Assembly: GCA_017405115.1 (NCBI GenBank)
Contig: JAFRBA010000227.1
Coordinates: forward strand, 1-6,095
Length of the DNA stretch: 6,095 nucleotides
From: Kiritimatiellia bacterium
Lineage (GTDB): Bacteria > Verrucomicrobiota > Kiritimatiellia > RFP12 > UBA1067
Direction of reading: 5' to 3'
Below the pieces are notes generated by a model. The model did not search any database and was not told the origin of the DNA. It saw only the letters and a list, made by a program, of their open reading frames with translations. A program made the translations under genes and the position numbers. Shown here piece by piece: positions 6,036 through 6,095 of the stretch. Every line of letters begins with the position of its first letter. Position 1 is the stretch's first letter.

Positions 6036-6095
6036 GCCATGTTTCATTGGATAAAGTTTACATTCGGCATGGCCGACACCGACCATGACAGGCGC

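Noticed and set aside
5849..6088. 79-codon open frame after the GH127 gene
   Set aside because: Its translation mostly reads through the TTATCAGGAA cluster and hairpins, it has no clear ribosome site, and the peptide resembles no known family.
6039..6095. ATG at 6039 opening MFHWIKFTFGMADTDHDRR to the right edge, as the start of the next gene
   Set aside because: Only 19 codons are visible, without a convincing ribosome site or promoter; it cannot be supported from this window.

Overview
The window holds parts of a carbohydrate-degradation locus. Two large glycoside hydrolase genes, both on the + strand, are separated by an AAA-ATPase gene of the DUF4143 type that carries its own promoter. 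The GH genes are GC-rich, favour C/G-ending codons and carry multi-domain sugar-cleaving proteins. This fits a polysaccharide-specialist bacterium, for example a gut or rumen member of the PVC group (Verrucomicrobiota/Kiritimatiellota/Lentisphaerota). That placement is an impression from gene content and style; nothing in the window fixes the taxon.

Layout. Positions 1-1776 are the 3' part of an open reading frame that continues off the left edge. Its first ~75 residues look like the end of a GH78-type alpha-L-rhamnosidase and the rest is a GH36-like alpha-galactosidase catalytic region, so the whole gene appears to encode a two-enzyme fusion. Positions 1777-1947 are a control region: three CGTGACA motifs spaced exactly 34 bp apart, then a near-consensus sigma70 promoter (TTGACA, 17 bp, TATGAT) and a strong AAGGAG ribosome site. 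Positions 1948-3303 encode the ATPase (Walker A and B, then a DUF4143 half with a PD-(D/E)XK-like signature).

After a 31-bp gap comes the third gene, a GH127-type (DUF1680) beta-L-arabinofuranosidase-like protein with intact ExC...CC zinc/nucleophile residues and a C-terminal beta-sandwich extension. Its N-terminus looks broken. The best ribosome site and start codon (3335) open a 19-codon frame beginning with a twin-arginine-like leader, which stops where the main frame's hydrophobic segment starts in another frame. One extra T in a TTTT run would join the two. Within this gene, two GC-rich palindromes lie in frame in loops of the beta-sandwich.

Positions 5848-6095 contain no convincing gene. 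They hold a cluster of TTATCAGGAA elements (one perfect 20-bp palindrome plus two direct copies) and weak hairpins.

Rhamnosidase, galactosidase and arabinofuranosidase activities would together fit side-chain trimming of pectin (rhamnogalacturonan) or arabinogalactan. The ATPase has no evident part in that pathway and looks like an independently transcribed insert.
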